In this document: piece by piece, positions 11,969 to 23,828 of the stretch
Numbering within the stretch: the stretch's first letter is position 1
How the letters are laid out: every line of letters starts with the position of its first letter
Assembly (NCBI GenBank): GCA_035610835.1
Contig: CM069459.1
Span: forward strand, 59,179,817 to 59,243,816
Source of the DNA: Ophiura sarsii
Taxonomy: Eukaryota > Echinodermata > Ophiuroidea > Amphilepidida > Ophiuridae
Length of the DNA stretch: 64,000 nt
Direction of reading: 5' to 3'
Program-made: the position numbers and the translations under genes
The notes under the pieces: generated by a model
The model's database searches: none
Seen by the model: the letters and a program-made list of their open reading frames with translations, nothing else
What the model was told of the DNA's origin: nothing

Positions 11969-12002
11969 CCCCCCCCCCCCCCCCCCCACCCCCCCCCCCC
12001 CC
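11969..12002 (+). repeat. Poly-C tract
   Basis: 19 C, one A, then 14 C. Confidence 0.9.
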
Positions 12003-12457
12003 ACCCAACACCCCCTCTCTCCCCCTTAACTAGATCGTGCGCGTTGGCTTTTTAAAAAGTGGTGAAGTTCTCTGGCGACGACTATTATAGCATATGTTTT
12101 TAATTTGACTAGCCTATTTAGGGCCTATAGTTAAACCAGAAACTTTTTTCACCTGCGTTTTTTTTGCGGGAACCTTGTTACTCGGCAGCTATATTAAGAT
12201 TATAATTAGTTGCCAGTACGTGATCATCGTCTGTCTCGAAGCAATTTGTTTAGTGCATCAGCTATAATTCGTTCTTGTTTTTCTGCGTGATTAATTCACT
12301 TGAGCAGAAAATATTAAAGTTTATTCTTCCAGTCACGGATAAGCAATTATGTTTACATGTGAACAGCATATTGCCGAGTACGTGCGGCACGGCTTATTTC
12401 AAATAAATCATACCTTTTTGGATCACAAGTGCCATTTTTTCTAATGCCGGCGTCATA

Positions 12458-12505
12458 ATAATAATGATAATAATAATAATCAGTATTTATATAGCGCCTT
12501 TTCCC
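12458..12505 (-). mobile_element. Non-LTR retrotransposon 3' tail with ATT microsatellite
   Basis: (AAT)n-type repeats followed by CAGTATTTATATAGCGCCTT. On the minus strand this reads AAGGCGCTATATAAATACTG then (ATT)n, the familiar 3' end of L2/CR1-type LINEs and SINEs that share their tails. It is truncated; only the tail is seen. Confidence 0.6.
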
Positions 12506-12599
12506 AACGAAGTCGTGAATTAGCGAGTCTTATTAATTGAGAGTCCTAGGCCTATAGCTTAATCAGTTCCAAATTGGCGAAATATATTCATATTTTATC

Positions 12600-12750
12600 T
12601 CAGTAATCCAAGCATACGCGCGAGAGTATTTGCACTCGCTTTGGGCGCACGCACGCGTCACGCGTATGATGCACAGTGCGTTTGTTGCTTCCATGCGCGC
12701 CCACTGTATTTTTGTTGTTGCAAGAAGGCTTCTCCAATTTGTGGAGGTGT
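12600..12750. repeat. Second copy of the 9756-9945 repeat
   Basis: See the match to 9756-9945: CACGCGTATGATGCACAGTG and CATGCGCGCCCAC are the clearest shared blocks. Confidence 0.65.
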
Positions 12751-12771
12751 TCAAACTATACACCTGTATAC

Positions 12772-13121
12772 TATAGATGAGGTGACCTATGATGTCATGT
12801 ATTTACAAATGGGACACCCTCTGTTGTTTCCCTCCAGGCAGAATATACAGTAAAGTTAATGAAGACAACATGAAATTTCTTTCTAATGAATTGTAAAACT
12901 CATTTAGTTTTAGTTTTTTTTGTGAAATGCGATAGCTTATAGCATTCCTAAGCAAGTTTAAAGACAGTTTTGATAACCATTTGCTGTGACACCATAATCT
13001 AGTTAGAAACCTGATCTGGCCTATGTAAACTATAGGAACTCTTGCACAGTGTGTTTTGTCTCAAACCAACAGAGGGCGTCCTAAATGTCAACAAATGTCA
13101 ACAAATGTCACCTCATCTATA
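12772..13121. mobile_element. 350-bp TA-flanked MITE, ATAGATGAGGTGAC ends
   Basis: TATAGATGAGGTGAC (12772) is inverted as GTCACCTCATCTATA (13107-13121). Further in, GACACCCTCTGTTG pairs with CAACAGAGGGCGTC. The right arm has a small tandem duplication of AACAAATGTC (13087-13110). The flanks are TA. Non-coding. Confidence 0.82.
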
Positions 13122-13369
13122 TTAAACCGGGTGGGTGTGTTTCATAATGCGTGGATCAGTAGTTTGTTATTTGCGTATGGATCAACGGAAGCTAGGACGC
13201 TCAGAGATGGCGGTGGGTGGGGTGGGGGGGGGTAAATATCTTTTACCCAGATAATTGTACATTTTGACTACTGGGGTGATTCATAAAATGTTAATAACGA
13301 TTATATCGGTAACCAATATGGTAGATGTTTGCTTATATATACTGAGGAAAAGTGTACATTAGTTCCCAG

Positions 13370-13560
13370 ATACCAGTATCGCACGATACTGGCACATGAC
13401 ATTTGCCAGTACCGCTCGATTCCGGTACAATTTTATTGTTCCAGTATCGTCCATGGGACACCAAATTGTGTTCCAGTATCGAGTGATACTCGAACGTGTT
13501 TATGTTCCAGTATCGTTGCAAATCACGATACTGGAATACCGGAGTTTATTTACAACTCAT
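13370..13560. repeat. Cluster of CCAGTATCG words on both strands
   Basis: TTCCAGTATCG or close variants occur at about 13374, 13440, 13473 and 13506 on plus, and as CGATACTGG at about 13384 and 13533. Spacing on plus is 32-33 bp. This leaves partly open frames on both strands, but they are not genes. Confidence 0.7.
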
Positions 13561-13591
13561 GACCTCAAGTTTTCCAACAATTGACAGCGCA

Positions 13592-14068
13592 TGAACACTG
13601 AAAACATAAAATCGTAAGTTCTACTAACAAAGGGTTAGTAAAAAAGAATGTCAAGCTCTACTAGTAATGTATTGGTAGGGCATACTCAACTAATCTGCTT
13701 TACCAATTTAAGTTGGTAAAACTATTAGTAAGGCAGAGGTTTTACGATGTATTATCTTGCTGTACTAACACAAAAACCGATTTCTCTTTCTACTAATCTT
13801 TAGTTCAGCAGGCTTAACCAACTTTATCGTGTGGAACTTTTGATACATTGAGATTAAGCTCGCGCTTTCCCCGCTCTTTCCTCGAGCTTTCCTCAACTTG
13901 TGTTTGGGCAAGTGTCCTAAAGTTTTGAAATTAAATCAATTGCAAGTAAGACTTTATACAACCACCGCTATGTAAAGTTTTACCCAACAAACAGCCATAT
14001 TTCCCTTTTTACCCTTAGTGAAATGTATTATTTTACCCAACATTGATAAACAAATTCTAAGAGTGTAC
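13592..14068. mobile_element. Probable inverted-repeat element(s), ACTAAC-word type
   Basis: It opens with ACACTGAAAACATAAAA, close to the 290-1358 terminus. The first 270 bp repeat CTACTAAC/TAGTAG and CCAACTTA words like that element. The segment 13975-14068 carries TTTACCCAAC words and closes in TTCTAAGAGTGTA, the right terminus of the 10827-11588 type. This may be one element with diverged ends or two partial ones side by side. Confidence 0.5.
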
Positions 14069-14548
14069 CGGTGATTCGATGAAACTTGCAGTTACAACGT
14101 CTACTAATGAAACACCTTGATGCGTGAGTTTCGTAATTATAAACACGTCTGTGGTGTGTGGGATGGGGTGAGGAATTCGGCTTGTCTAAAAAATTATGGT
14201 ACTGCTCATATTAGCAGGGTATAATTTCAAACAATGGTTATGTATATACGACATTATTTTGGAACTTGCAAGATTGCAGAGGAAGCATGGAAGTTCAAAG
14301 GGTTGGATTCAAATATTTTACATTTTGTGGATTGATTGATTTCATAAAGCCTGTTCATCGATTTTTGACTGTGAACAGGTTTAATTCCTATCAGCATGAT
14401 CAGTAAATTTCCGAATCTGTTTTTAAATGATTCCATATTGAATAAAACTCCGTGATTGTTGCGTCTTCGTTGTTAAACTCAATTTGGTTATTTATGCGTT
14501 ACAATACAGGACAATATTGTTCAATATTCATCGCCTTTGAAAATATTC
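14069..14548. other. No feature recognised
   Basis: AT-rich. Nothing I can support. Confidence 0.4.
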
Positions 14549-14800
14549 TTAACGCTTTCCACGCGGCTATTATTTTTACCATATTATACAAAACAGATTT
14601 GTCAGAAACCTTTCATAATTTTACATAAGTCTATCTAAATGATTACTGACCAAACACTAGGCATGTTTGTACTTATTTCAATGCATTTCTCATGGTGATT
14701 CCAAATATGGTAATGAAATACAATAATTTTGACATTTTTGAAACATTTTGTGATATTTTGGAATGTCGTCTGCAGCTGCCTGCCTCGTGGAAAGTGTTAA
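14549..14800 (+). mobile_element. piggyBac-like MITE, copy 1
   Basis: TTAA + CGCTTTCCACGCGGC on the left and GCCTCGTGGAAAGTG + TTAA on the right. The 252-bp interior has the family landmarks GGCATGTTTGTACTTATTTC, CATGGTGATTCCAAATATGG and GGAATGTCGTCTGCAGCTGC near the right end. TTAA flanks and C-A-C termini are characteristic of the piggyBac superfamily. It encodes nothing. Confidence 0.9.
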
Positions 14801-15427
14801 CCGGCTTCAAATTTCTAGATCGTTGAGCAATGATCAGCTAATATCGGGAATAGCCAGGAACGCTTTCATTCCGAGAAGTCCTTGGGTATTTTCGTATTCA
14901 CGCCTGGATGAATCCATCACATCGATGATCAACACACAACACTTGTTTTAATTTTGTGAGATTTGATTGACAACAAACAATAAGAAATATTTGTTTGAGA
15001 AAAAGACCGAATATCACTTTATTATTATAAATCTCATCTTTATTACAAATCCGCATCAATGAAGATTCGCGTTTCGTTGAGTCTCATCGACACTGGCAAT
15101 AATTATACCCGAACCTGAGAGAGGGGAGGAGGATGTTATTCCAATTCGAATGTAGCAGATTTGATGATACTTGGCTTGTCAACCATTCTATTTTAAAATT
15201 GTTAGATAAGAGTACCCTAATCGTAATGACGAGGTACACAAGACATTTACTATAACGTACATGTAGCATAGCTCTTTTTAACCAATGCCATGCTGAATGT
15301 GTGTGCAATTTGTCATTACCCCTGATTGTGTCATGCATGCTTATCAGCTAATGTGCTTTAATGACCCACTATTTAGCTACTTTATAACTCCGGTGGAAGT
15401 CTGTGGTACTTTAAATCCTGCGCTAAG
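14801..15427. other. No feature recognised
   Basis: Unique-looking sequence without inverted repeats or credible exons. Confidence 0.4.
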
Positions 15428-15622
15428 CAGTGGCATAGCAAGGATTTTCATATTGGGGGGGGGGGGGGGGGGGGGGGGGCGGGGGGGGGGGCAACAAATG
15501 AAAATAAACCAACGTGACTTTCCAGTCCCAAAACCTGCGTGAAAAATTCTCGTGCCATTCTCAACCGACACAACTTAAATATTGGGGATTCACACTCACA
15601 CCCCCTTTCGACAACGCTACTG
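15428..15622 (+). mobile_element. hAT-like MITE with poly-G interior
   Basis: CAGTGGCATAGCAAGG at the left and, inverted, CGACAACGCTACTG at the right. Flanks GCGCTAAG and GCACAATG agree at 5 of 8 positions, a possible decayed 8-bp duplication. The interior has 25 G, C, 11 G (15455-15491) and the block GTGCCATTCTCAACCGACAC, also found in the 41874-42864 element. Non-coding. Confidence 0.7.
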
Positions 15623-15639
15623 GCACAATGATTCCGTTG

Positions 15640-17859
15640 ACGGAACGAAAATGAGGCAAGCGTAACAGATCGTCGCTAACCCAATGAAAAAGAAGCAAAT
15701 GTAATAGATCGTCGCTAACCCGATGAAAAAGAAGCAAACGTAACAGATCGTCGCTAACCCGATAACGAGAGGAAAACGTAACAGATCGTCGCTAACCCGA
15801 TAACGAGAGGCAAACATAACAGATCGTCGCTAACCCGATAACGAGAGGCAAACATAACAGATCGTCGCTAACCCGATAACGAGAAGCAAACGTAACAGAT
15901 CGTCGCTAACCCGATAACGAGAGGCAAACGTAACAGATCGTCGCTAACCCGATAACGAGAGGCAAACATAACAGATCGTCGCTAACCCAATAACGAGAGG
16001 CAAACATAACAGATCGTCGCTAACCCGATAACGAGAGGCAAACGTAACAGATCGTTGCTAACCCGATAACGAGAGGCAAACATAACAGATCGTCGCTAAC
16101 CCGATAACGAGAGGCAAACATAACAGATCGTCGCTAACCCGATAACGAGAAGCAAACGTAACAGATCGTCGCTAACCCGATAACGAGAGGCAAACGTAAC
16201 AGATCGTCGCTAACCCGATAACGAGAGGCAAACATAACAGATCGTCGCTAACCCAATAACGAGAGGCAAACATAACAGATCGTCGCTAACCCGATAACGA
16301 GAGGCAAACGTAACAGATCGTTGCTAACCCGATAACGAGAGGCAAACGTAACAGATCGTCGCTAACCCGATAACGAGAGGCAAACTTAACATATCGTCGC
16401 TAACCCGATAACGAGAGGTAAACGTAACAGATTGTCGCTAACCCGATAACGAGAGGCAAACGTAACAGATCGTCGCTAACCCGATAATGAGATGCAAACG
16501 TAACAGATTGTCGCTAACCCGGTAACGAGAGGCAAACGTAACAGATCGTCGCTAACCCGATAACGAGAGGCAAACGTAACAGATTGTCGCTAACCCGATA
16601 ACAAGAGGCAAACGTAACAGATCGTCACTAACCCGATAACGAGAGGCAAACGTAATAGATCGTCGCTAACCCGATAAAGAGAGGCAAACGTAACAGATCG
16701 TCGCTAACCCGATAACGAGAGGCAAACGTAACATATTGTCGCTAACCCGATAATGAGAGGCAAACATAACAGATCGTCGCTAACTCGATAACGAGAGACA
16801 AACATAACAGATCGTCGCTAACCCGATAACGAGAGGCAAACATAACAGATCGTCACTAACCCGATAACGAGAGGCAAACGTAACATATTGTCGCTAACCC
16901 GATAACGAGAGGCAAACATAACAGATCGTCGCTAACTCGATAACGAGAGACAAACATAACAGATCGTCGCTAACCCGATAACGAGAGACAAACATAACAG
17001 ATCGTCGCTAACCCGATAACGAGAGCCAAACATAACAGATCGTCGCTAACTCGATAACGAGAGACAAACATAACAGATCGTCGCTAACCCGATAACGAGA
17101 GGCAAACGTAACAGATCATCGCTAACCCGATAACGAGAGGCAAACATAACAGATCGTCGCTAACCCGATAACGAGAGGCAAACGTAACAGATCGTCGCTA
17201 ACCCGATAACGAGAGGCAAACGTAACAGATCGTCGCTAACCCGATAACGAGAGGCAAACGTAACAGATTGTCGCTAACCCGATAACAAGAGGCAAACGTA
17301 ACAGATCGTCACTAACCCGATAACGAGAGGCAAACGTAACATATTGTCGCTAACCCGATAACGAGAGGCAAACATAACAGATCGTCGCTAACTCGATAAC
17401 GAGAGACAAACATAACAGATCGTCGCTAACCCGATAACGAGAGGCAAACATAACAGATCGTCACTAACCCGATAACGAGAGGCAAACGTAACATATTGTC
17501 GCTAACCCGATAACGAGAGGCAAACATAACAGATCGTCGCTAACCCGATAACGAGAGGCAAACATAACAGATCGTCGCTAACCCGATAACGAGAGGCAAA
17601 CATAACAGATCGTCGCTAACCCGATAACGAGAGGCAAACATAACAGATCGTCGCTAACCCGATAACGAGAGGCAAACGTAACAGATCGTCGCTAACCCGA
17701 TAACGAGAGGCAAACGTAACAGATCGTCGCTAACCCAATAACGAGAGGTAAACGTAACAGATCATCGCTAACCCGATAACGAGAGGTAAACGTAACAGAT
17801 CGTCGCTAACCCGATAACGAGAGGTAAACGTAACAGATCGTCGCTAACCCGATAACGAG
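15640..17859 (+). repeat. 38-bp satellite, about 58 units
   Basis: The unit is GTAACAGATCGTCGCTAACC followed by CGATAACGAGAGGCAAAC. After two 39-bp units at the left edge (variant AATGAAAAAGAAGCAAA), the next 55 periods from 15741 to 17831 are exactly 38 bp with no insertion or deletion. Variant units recur at regular multiples: 266 bp (7 units), 152 bp (4 units), 608 and 684 bp (16 and 18 units), showing higher-order duplication. Most variable sites are CpG changed to TpG or CpA. No frame is meant to be coding. Confidence 0.97.
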
Positions 17860-18568
17860 CACTGGCAGTTATCTCTGTTTAACCCAATAATAACATAGAC
17901 CAATGAATATAAATCAAACAATATTATTGGCGGTTCGGAAAGGTCACGTCATCGCGTCATATGCAAAACCAATTTCATAAAAACAAGAAAGAAAGAACGC
18001 TATTACAGAGACAAAAATCCAATGATATTTCTATTTTTATTTATTTTTCAAATATTTTGTTATAATTATATATTTGTTTGCTTTTTCAATCATTTTGATT
18101 TTCTTGAATAATATGACAACGACAAATAATTAAAGGGCCAACAAATCCCCGAGATGTAATTTATTTTGTAATTTGAGAGGACAAATTTCGAATGCAATCA
18201 CGTGAAACTGTACAGAACAAATATTTAATCACATTTCTATTGATAGTGCAGACGATAAGAATCATTAGAGGTCCTTTTTTCGAACCGCATTCGTTCTGAT
18301 ATATTCTGCAATGGAAACTCGGGGGAGGTGGTATACTCAGACTAGGAAAAAAAACATCCGTGTGAATGCTGTGTGGGAAAGAGGTGTTTGTTCGACCGCA
18401 ATGCCGGCCCACACGGGCAAAGGTTAATATAGATGGTCAATTTAAGTCCGGATGTCCTGGCATCCGCACTATGGCAAATTTGGTTAATTATCACATTCGT
18501 CTTTGTTAAAGTAGATTAAATAGCCTACTAATATTCGAAGAAAAAAATATCCCGGCAAATAACACCCC
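17860..18568. other. No feature recognised
   Basis: AT-rich, with no supported gene or inverted repeat. Confidence 0.4.
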
Positions 18569-18680
18569 TTAACACTTTCCACTCGGCTATATTAGTTTTA
18601 TCATACACAAAACAGTTTTTAGAAATTTTCAAAATTTATCTCAAGAATTACCGAACCAATTAATATAATACTAGGCATCA
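18569..18680 (+). mobile_element. piggyBac-like MITE, truncated copy
   Basis: TTAACACTTTCCACTCGGCT starts a match that runs through CAAAACAG, ATCTCAAGAATTACCGAACC and ACTAGGCAT, then stops. The right half is lost. Confidence 0.8.
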
Positions 18681-18866
18681 ATGAAAAATGAAAACAAAAC
18701 AGACATGTAAACACATTAAAACTACATATCCATATAAAAGGGACCTGCCCTACAGTAAAACATTATGAGCCTATAGCTTATACGTGACATGTACGTAAAA
18801 CTGATACGATCAATGGCCTAAGTAATGTTTTGCATCACCATAAAGCACTCATATAAATGGACCTAT

Positions 18867-19258
18867 GGGGCGAGGTGGCGCATTCGGTTCGAGCGTCGTA
18901 ACACTGCTGCGCACCGTAGTTCAGTTGGTGGATCGCTTGAGCGTGAGTTCAATACGATACACCAACACAGCCTCGCCTCCATACCTCCTTCAGACCGTGC
19001 AGACTGAAGTAGGCATGTACATAGGCGCACCGTGGTTCGGAAGTCACGTATAAATGGTGGTCCCGTGTATCGGAAGAGCTATCCCCAAGCACGTTAAAAG
19101 GTCGCAGACTCTTTCGTAAAGAGTAGGGGGTGATCCCGGTCTGTACACACACCCATATAGTATGTATTCCTATACATACCTCCACAAGAAAGAATGATGG
19201 AGGCAACTAAGCTGCTTCCATTGTTCCGTCCATGGACGACCGCTGATGATGATGATGA
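18867..19258 (+). mobile_element. tRNA-derived SINE with two D-arm-like boxes
   Basis: The head has GGTGGCGCATTCGGTTCGAG (18875 onward), very like a tRNA D-arm/A box. It then has GTAGTTCAGTTGGTGGATCG (18917 onward), a second D-arm-like sequence, and GTGAGTTCAATACGATAC, a weak B box. The body from 19031 (CGTGGTTCGGAAGTCACGTA) to about 19150 is shared with the SINE at 49951. The 3' end is (GATGAT)n at 19240-19258, the same tail type as the LINE fragment ending at 44644. That LINE class may supply its reverse transcriptase (inference). Confidence 0.75.
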
Positions 19259-19278
19259 TAGACCAATTGAAATATTTA

Positions 19279-19691
19279 TACACTCGGCAAAAGAAGTTCT
19301 TGGACACTTAAATTAAATTAATATTTAATAGAATATTATATAATTATATATATATAATTGTATATCAAAATAAGCAGAAAGTAATCCTCTAACAGCTTAA
19401 CATGGAATGTAGACATGATCACTCATGCATGGCAGATCCCATTCACTTGACAATGGCAAGAAGATTGCAACAAATTGGATAATCCCTCCATTCAAATGAC
19501 TGTAAATGCTCATTTCTTGCAATTTCCTTTTACGCACCTTACCATTGCTTAATGAATGTGCTCAGCCATGCATGAATGCATACATCTTATTGTCTGCTTA
19601 TTTTGACATGCAATTGTTTAATTTATATTAAATATTTATGTGAAATATTTGAACTTCAATGAGTGTCCAGGAACTTCTTTTGACGAGTGTA
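19279..19691. mobile_element. Tc1-like MITE, 413 bp
   Basis: TACACTCGGCAAAAGAAGTT followed by CTTGGACACTT is inverted at 19655-19691 (AGTGTCCAGGAACTTCTTTT then GACGAGTGTA). TA is at both ends. AT-rich interior arms (AATATTTAATA / TATTAAATATT, and AAATAAGCAG / CTGCTTATTTT) are also inverted, so most of the element can fold back. Confidence 0.85.
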
Positions 19692-20115
19692 TAATAATGG
19701 GATCGCATTGGTCTCAGTTGAATTTACATTGATGCTTGTAAACGTATGGGGATGCAGCGTATTGCTTTGGCTTATGTCGTGTAGGTATTGCGTATTAGTC
19801 ACTGCGTACGGGATTAATTTTGCAGCGTGGCCTTAAGCATGTTAAGGGGTGTTATTCCCTTAGATATGTGTTACTTTATTCTTCGGTGTTGTAAGGTTGT
19901 TTTCGGCGAATACATTATCACTGTTGTGTATATCGTCGTACATACATGAGTGTCTTCCCCCTCCAATATCAGACGAATTGGCATCGCACTATTCACATGA
20001 AAATTAATTTTCCTTTCACATGAAGCAAAAGTATACATCATTGATATGGTAACATCACACAGGTGGTACCGCGAAAGTATTTATATATAACATTCGGTTA
20101 TAGATGTCTTGGTTA
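19692..20115. other. No feature recognised
   Basis: Nothing supported. Confidence 0.4.
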
Positions 20116-20828
20116 TGGCCCTGTCACACTGTTGTGAATATAAGAGCTAAGGTGTGACCGAAGACTTTGGAAATTTGGTGTACATTTGTGAAAGTTGTTA
20201 TTCGTTCGTGTTCGACAGCTGTTCGGCCATAAACGTCCAGCCCATCTGTTGGTTTAGATCACCGGTAAATCAACCTGTTACCTTAACGCCTGCCACATAA
20301 TATCGAATATAGCTAACTTATGCCTATAGCGTACTGAATAGTTTGCAAAGTCCAGACTATACGCTCAATATGTATGGGTCAATGGAGACACGTCACGTAA
20401 CCGCGGCCGCGTATTCGCTTGGCATAAGTTGTATTCATTTAGCAGTTCGTAGGGGTTTGCAGAGGTGCACTGGGGTCTAGGAAAATATGTGAAAGTGTAA
20501 AAATTAGCGGGTGACAACGTAGTGATCAACAAGTTATGTATACGTTGATCATTCACTGTGTGAACGTTGGGTGCTGGTTGCTTCTTCGTCAGCTGTTCAA
20601 TAAAAACGAACGGATGGGATAGACGTATAAAGCCTAACAACTGACGAAGAAGCAATTATTAACATGTTCAAAACAATTCCTAGACCCCAGCGCACCTCTG
20701 CGAATCCTAACAAACACAACGTGTGTCAAACGTGTCATAAACGAATGATAACTTACACTAACGTACACCCAAATTTACAAAAATGTCGGGCACACGTTAG
20801 CTCTATTCGCAACAGTGTGACAGGGCCA
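20116..20828. mobile_element. ISL2EU/Harbinger-like foldback element
   Basis: TGGCCCTGTCACACTGTTGT (20116) is inverted as ACAGTGTGACAGGGCCA (to 20828), with the inner pair AGAGCTAA..GTGT / ACACGTTAGCTCT. If the element begins at GGCCCTG, AT flanks both ends, as in ISL2EU-type elements (inference). Inner inverted pairs: GGGGTTTGCAGAGGTGCACT / GCGCACCTCTGCGAATCCT, and GCTTCTTCGTCAG (20580) / CTGACGAAGAAGC (20642). Non-coding. Confidence 0.75.
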
Positions 20829-20999
20829 TTTCAGCGAGGGTTCTCAGAAGTGGGAGCTGTTGGAACGGGGAAATGTGAAGTAAGCCTTTATTCGGTAATT
20901 CGATCTATTGCGATGACATCATATCACCATCACAGAGACAGATGGGGTCCAATGTCAGTGAGGGCCAATGTCAATGGAATTTACCAGTTACCCCCATGA

Positions 21000-21117
21000 T
21001 ACATCCCCTATATGGAAGACATGTCCTAAATCTGATCCACATTTGGATGGATAACTCTATTTGAAAACTACACCCCCTGTGTGGGCGATTAAGGCATTGT
21101 CTTCCATAGGGGGTGTA
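21000..21117. mobile_element. 118-bp MITE
   Basis: TACATCCCCTATATGGAAGA then CATG is inverted as CATTGTCTTCCATAGGGGGT then GTA, with TA ends. The centre also has CTACACCCCCTGTGTGGG. Non-coding. Confidence 0.75.
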
Positions 21118-22534
21118 TGCATTTCAACAGGAAGAGCACAACATATCGTGCGTGAAATGACAGGCGGTGAGAATAGATCTTGCTGTTTGTCATTCGACAC
21201 GCACACTCTCGGGAGAAAAATACGCTTGCGCGCAGTTGTTTAATAATTATTAAATCAAGATGTAATTTCCTCTAGATTTACCCACCAGAATTCCTGTCCT
21301 GCGAATATCGGTCACGCATAAAAGTAAAGTTCCGTGACTAACGCGAACATGCTGTACGTTATTAATATTGGAGAGTTACAAAATAAGAATCGAAAAAGAC
21401 AAGAATGAAGAAGAATGAACGACAGGCGAGATATGAGATACGATCTGTATTGACACGATGGACCTAATTATATTTTGCGGATTTGGATAGTACGGCTTCC
21501 AATAATTACGCTATCAAAGTTCGATAATGCATAATTGCACGGTGAACTGCAAGGTTTTTTCTTTTCTTTTTTTTCTTTTGTTGTCATTTTTATTTTCACG
21601 GGATGTTGCTGCTTCGTGCAAGCTCCGAAGATTTCCGAAATTTTCCGACTAGAAGAACTAACTTTAGATCGCTTTCTCATAAAACCAGCGTACGTAGGAT
21701 GACTGTTTCATTCATCCGATTCATTCACCCCTCATATCAAATATTGTTACTCTATGACTATATAAATGGTATAATTCTTGATTTGAAAATTGTGGTAAAA
21801 TGTTCATTAGTGTGTGATATGCGACTTAAAACCCTGGACGTGACCGTTTACAACATTTGAACAACTGTCTACCAACATATAATAATTAAGCATTGATCTG
21901 TTTTTTAGTACGGAAATAAAAGTGTTAAGCATGATTATCTGCTTCAAATATCCACATAAAATATACATTTTTCGTTGAAAGATCGGATTTTGTTTGTATT
22001 ATAGACCTAGCACATGTTAGGGATATCCATTTGAAATACATGTGTTCCCCGCGACACTTAATAACGGGACAACGGGGTTTCTACACAGAGTATGACAGAA
22101 CATGCGACCATTTTGCCAAACAGTTATTCCTCCAACGTGTTCAATACAATAAAATCTTTGTAAATGTCACCAACAATCGATGCTCGTCGATATTTCAGTA
22201 GTAGTCGGATTATAAAACAACGAGTAAATTATTACGATGACAGTTCAAATACCTTGCTACTAAACATAGAATCTAGAATACTACTACGTAAAGTTGTTTT
22301 TTATCCAAAAATAGTCCTGTCAAACTTAGGATGACAGTTTTATTTAAACGTTCTTGAATCGGAAATAACATATCTACTGTTGTGTACAGCGTCTCGTTTC
22401 ATAACAAATATAATAAAAACAATTGCAATGTTCTTTCAGACTGCAATAATCAAACGAGATATTTTTTTTGACATTTACATTCTCGTTTCATCTAATTAAC
22501 CATGTGCTGACGTAAACACTATGATTATGCGTTA
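21118..22534. other. No feature recognised
   Basis: AT-rich sequence with one T-rich tract (21555-21580). No gene supported. Confidence 0.4.
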
Positions 22535-23093
22535 TACAGTCTTTAAAAAAGTAACTATACAGGTAATAAATGGACATTTATCTCTAAAAATAATAATATC
22601 CTACCTAAAAATATTAAATCAAGTTGTTAAAAAATGTATTTTCTTTAATATGAGATATTGCATGCTAGGATCGGTTGAATATTGAAGAAGTGACAATCCA
22701 AAATGTGAGGTAAAGTCACAATTTCATTTTCACATTTCAACACGGGGGAGAGTATGACATGTATCGTGTGTGTGGCGTATTGATTCATCGGCACAATACG
22801 GCCGACTGTCCAGCCTGCGATGCATCCCCCAATTGCACTACCGGTAATCGATAAGGTACCCGTAGATGGGTCCGCGTGTAGAAAATAAAAATGTGAAAAT
22901 GAAAATCGGACTTCACCTTACATATGGGAGTGTCATTTCCTTAATAAACACTCGATCCTTGCGTGCAATATCTCATATTAAAGAAGATGAATTTATCAAC
23001 AACTTTATTATTTAATATTTTTAGGTTGGATATATATTTTTAGAGTTAGAAGCCCATTTATTACCTGTATAGTTACTTTTTTTGATGACTGTA
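22535..23093. mobile_element. Tc1/mariner-like element, copy 1 (559 bp)
   Basis: TACAGTCTTTAAAAAAGTAA at the left and TTACTTTTTTTGATGACTGT then A at the right, with TA flanks. Arms of about 150 bp are inverted (AATAAATGGACATTTATCTC / GAGTTAGAAGCCCATTTATT; CTTTAATATGAGATATTGCA / TGCAATATCTCATATTAAAG). The middle holds ATCGGTTGAATATTGAAG through ACACGGGGGAGAGTATGAC plus about 170 bp absent from the second copy. In copy 43630 the first of these blocks is inverted. Confidence 0.87.
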
Positions 23094-23325
23094 TATCTGA
23101 TTTATTTATCATACTTTCATCGGGTAACCGTACTCAGTATATCGAGCCCGGATATCAAGGTTATAATTGTATTTGATTTATTTATGAATTACTGGGTAGA
23201 ATTAACCTAAATGGCGGAATAGACAATGTTTAGTTTATTTATTACCAATCGGGTTTGTTTATTACCAATCAGGTGAACTTTACCTGGTCAGGATAAAGCG
23301 AGCTTAATACTCGAATATGGTAGTA

Positions 23326-23600
23326 TACACAGGTCATTCAATAAGTTCTTCCTTCTCTCCCATGACATCGCTAATGTGGATGTCAGTCTCGCGACATTTG
23401 TACTGATTAATAAAGCTGAGATTCAAAGCTACAATTATGTAATACTTCATTAGACTGGCTTAGCCTATATAAATAGCAAGGTTATGAGGTAGAACTTATT
23501 GAATATAATAGTGGATCATTGCGTAAGACTTGCTTATGCAATAATAGCCTGAATAGCAATATTATATACAACAGCTAGAACTTATTGAATGATTTTCATA
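23326..23600. mobile_element. mariner-like remnant
   Basis: TACACAGGTCATTCAATAAG then TTCT at the left, and AGAACTTATTGAATGATTTT then CATA at the right. A second right-end-like AGAACTTATTGAATATAATA is at 23491, so the structure has been rearranged or duplicated. Confidence 0.6.
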
Positions 23601-23828
23601 TATCATTGTGTAAATTGCTGTCGAACGTAAATTACTAAAAGTCTTACGTACAATTCACTTGTATAGGCCTACGTATGAGCCGTAAGTACTGGTTTTCAAA
23701 TACGATCTTAACAAGGTATATGCTAATATGTAACAAAATATAACAACATATCTAAAGTGTTATACTTTGAAGAAACGGGTAAAATACGGAAGGTATTCGT
23801 TGTATTCAGAAGAGTCGCATCATTTTAC

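Noticed and set aside
15640..17859. Could the 38-bp array be a CRISPR array?
   Set aside because: Whole units repeat with no unique spacers, and the context is animal-like.
20664..20999. 111-codon plus frame
   Set aside because: Half of it lies in the terminal arm of the 20116-20828 inverted-repeat element; no family resemblance.
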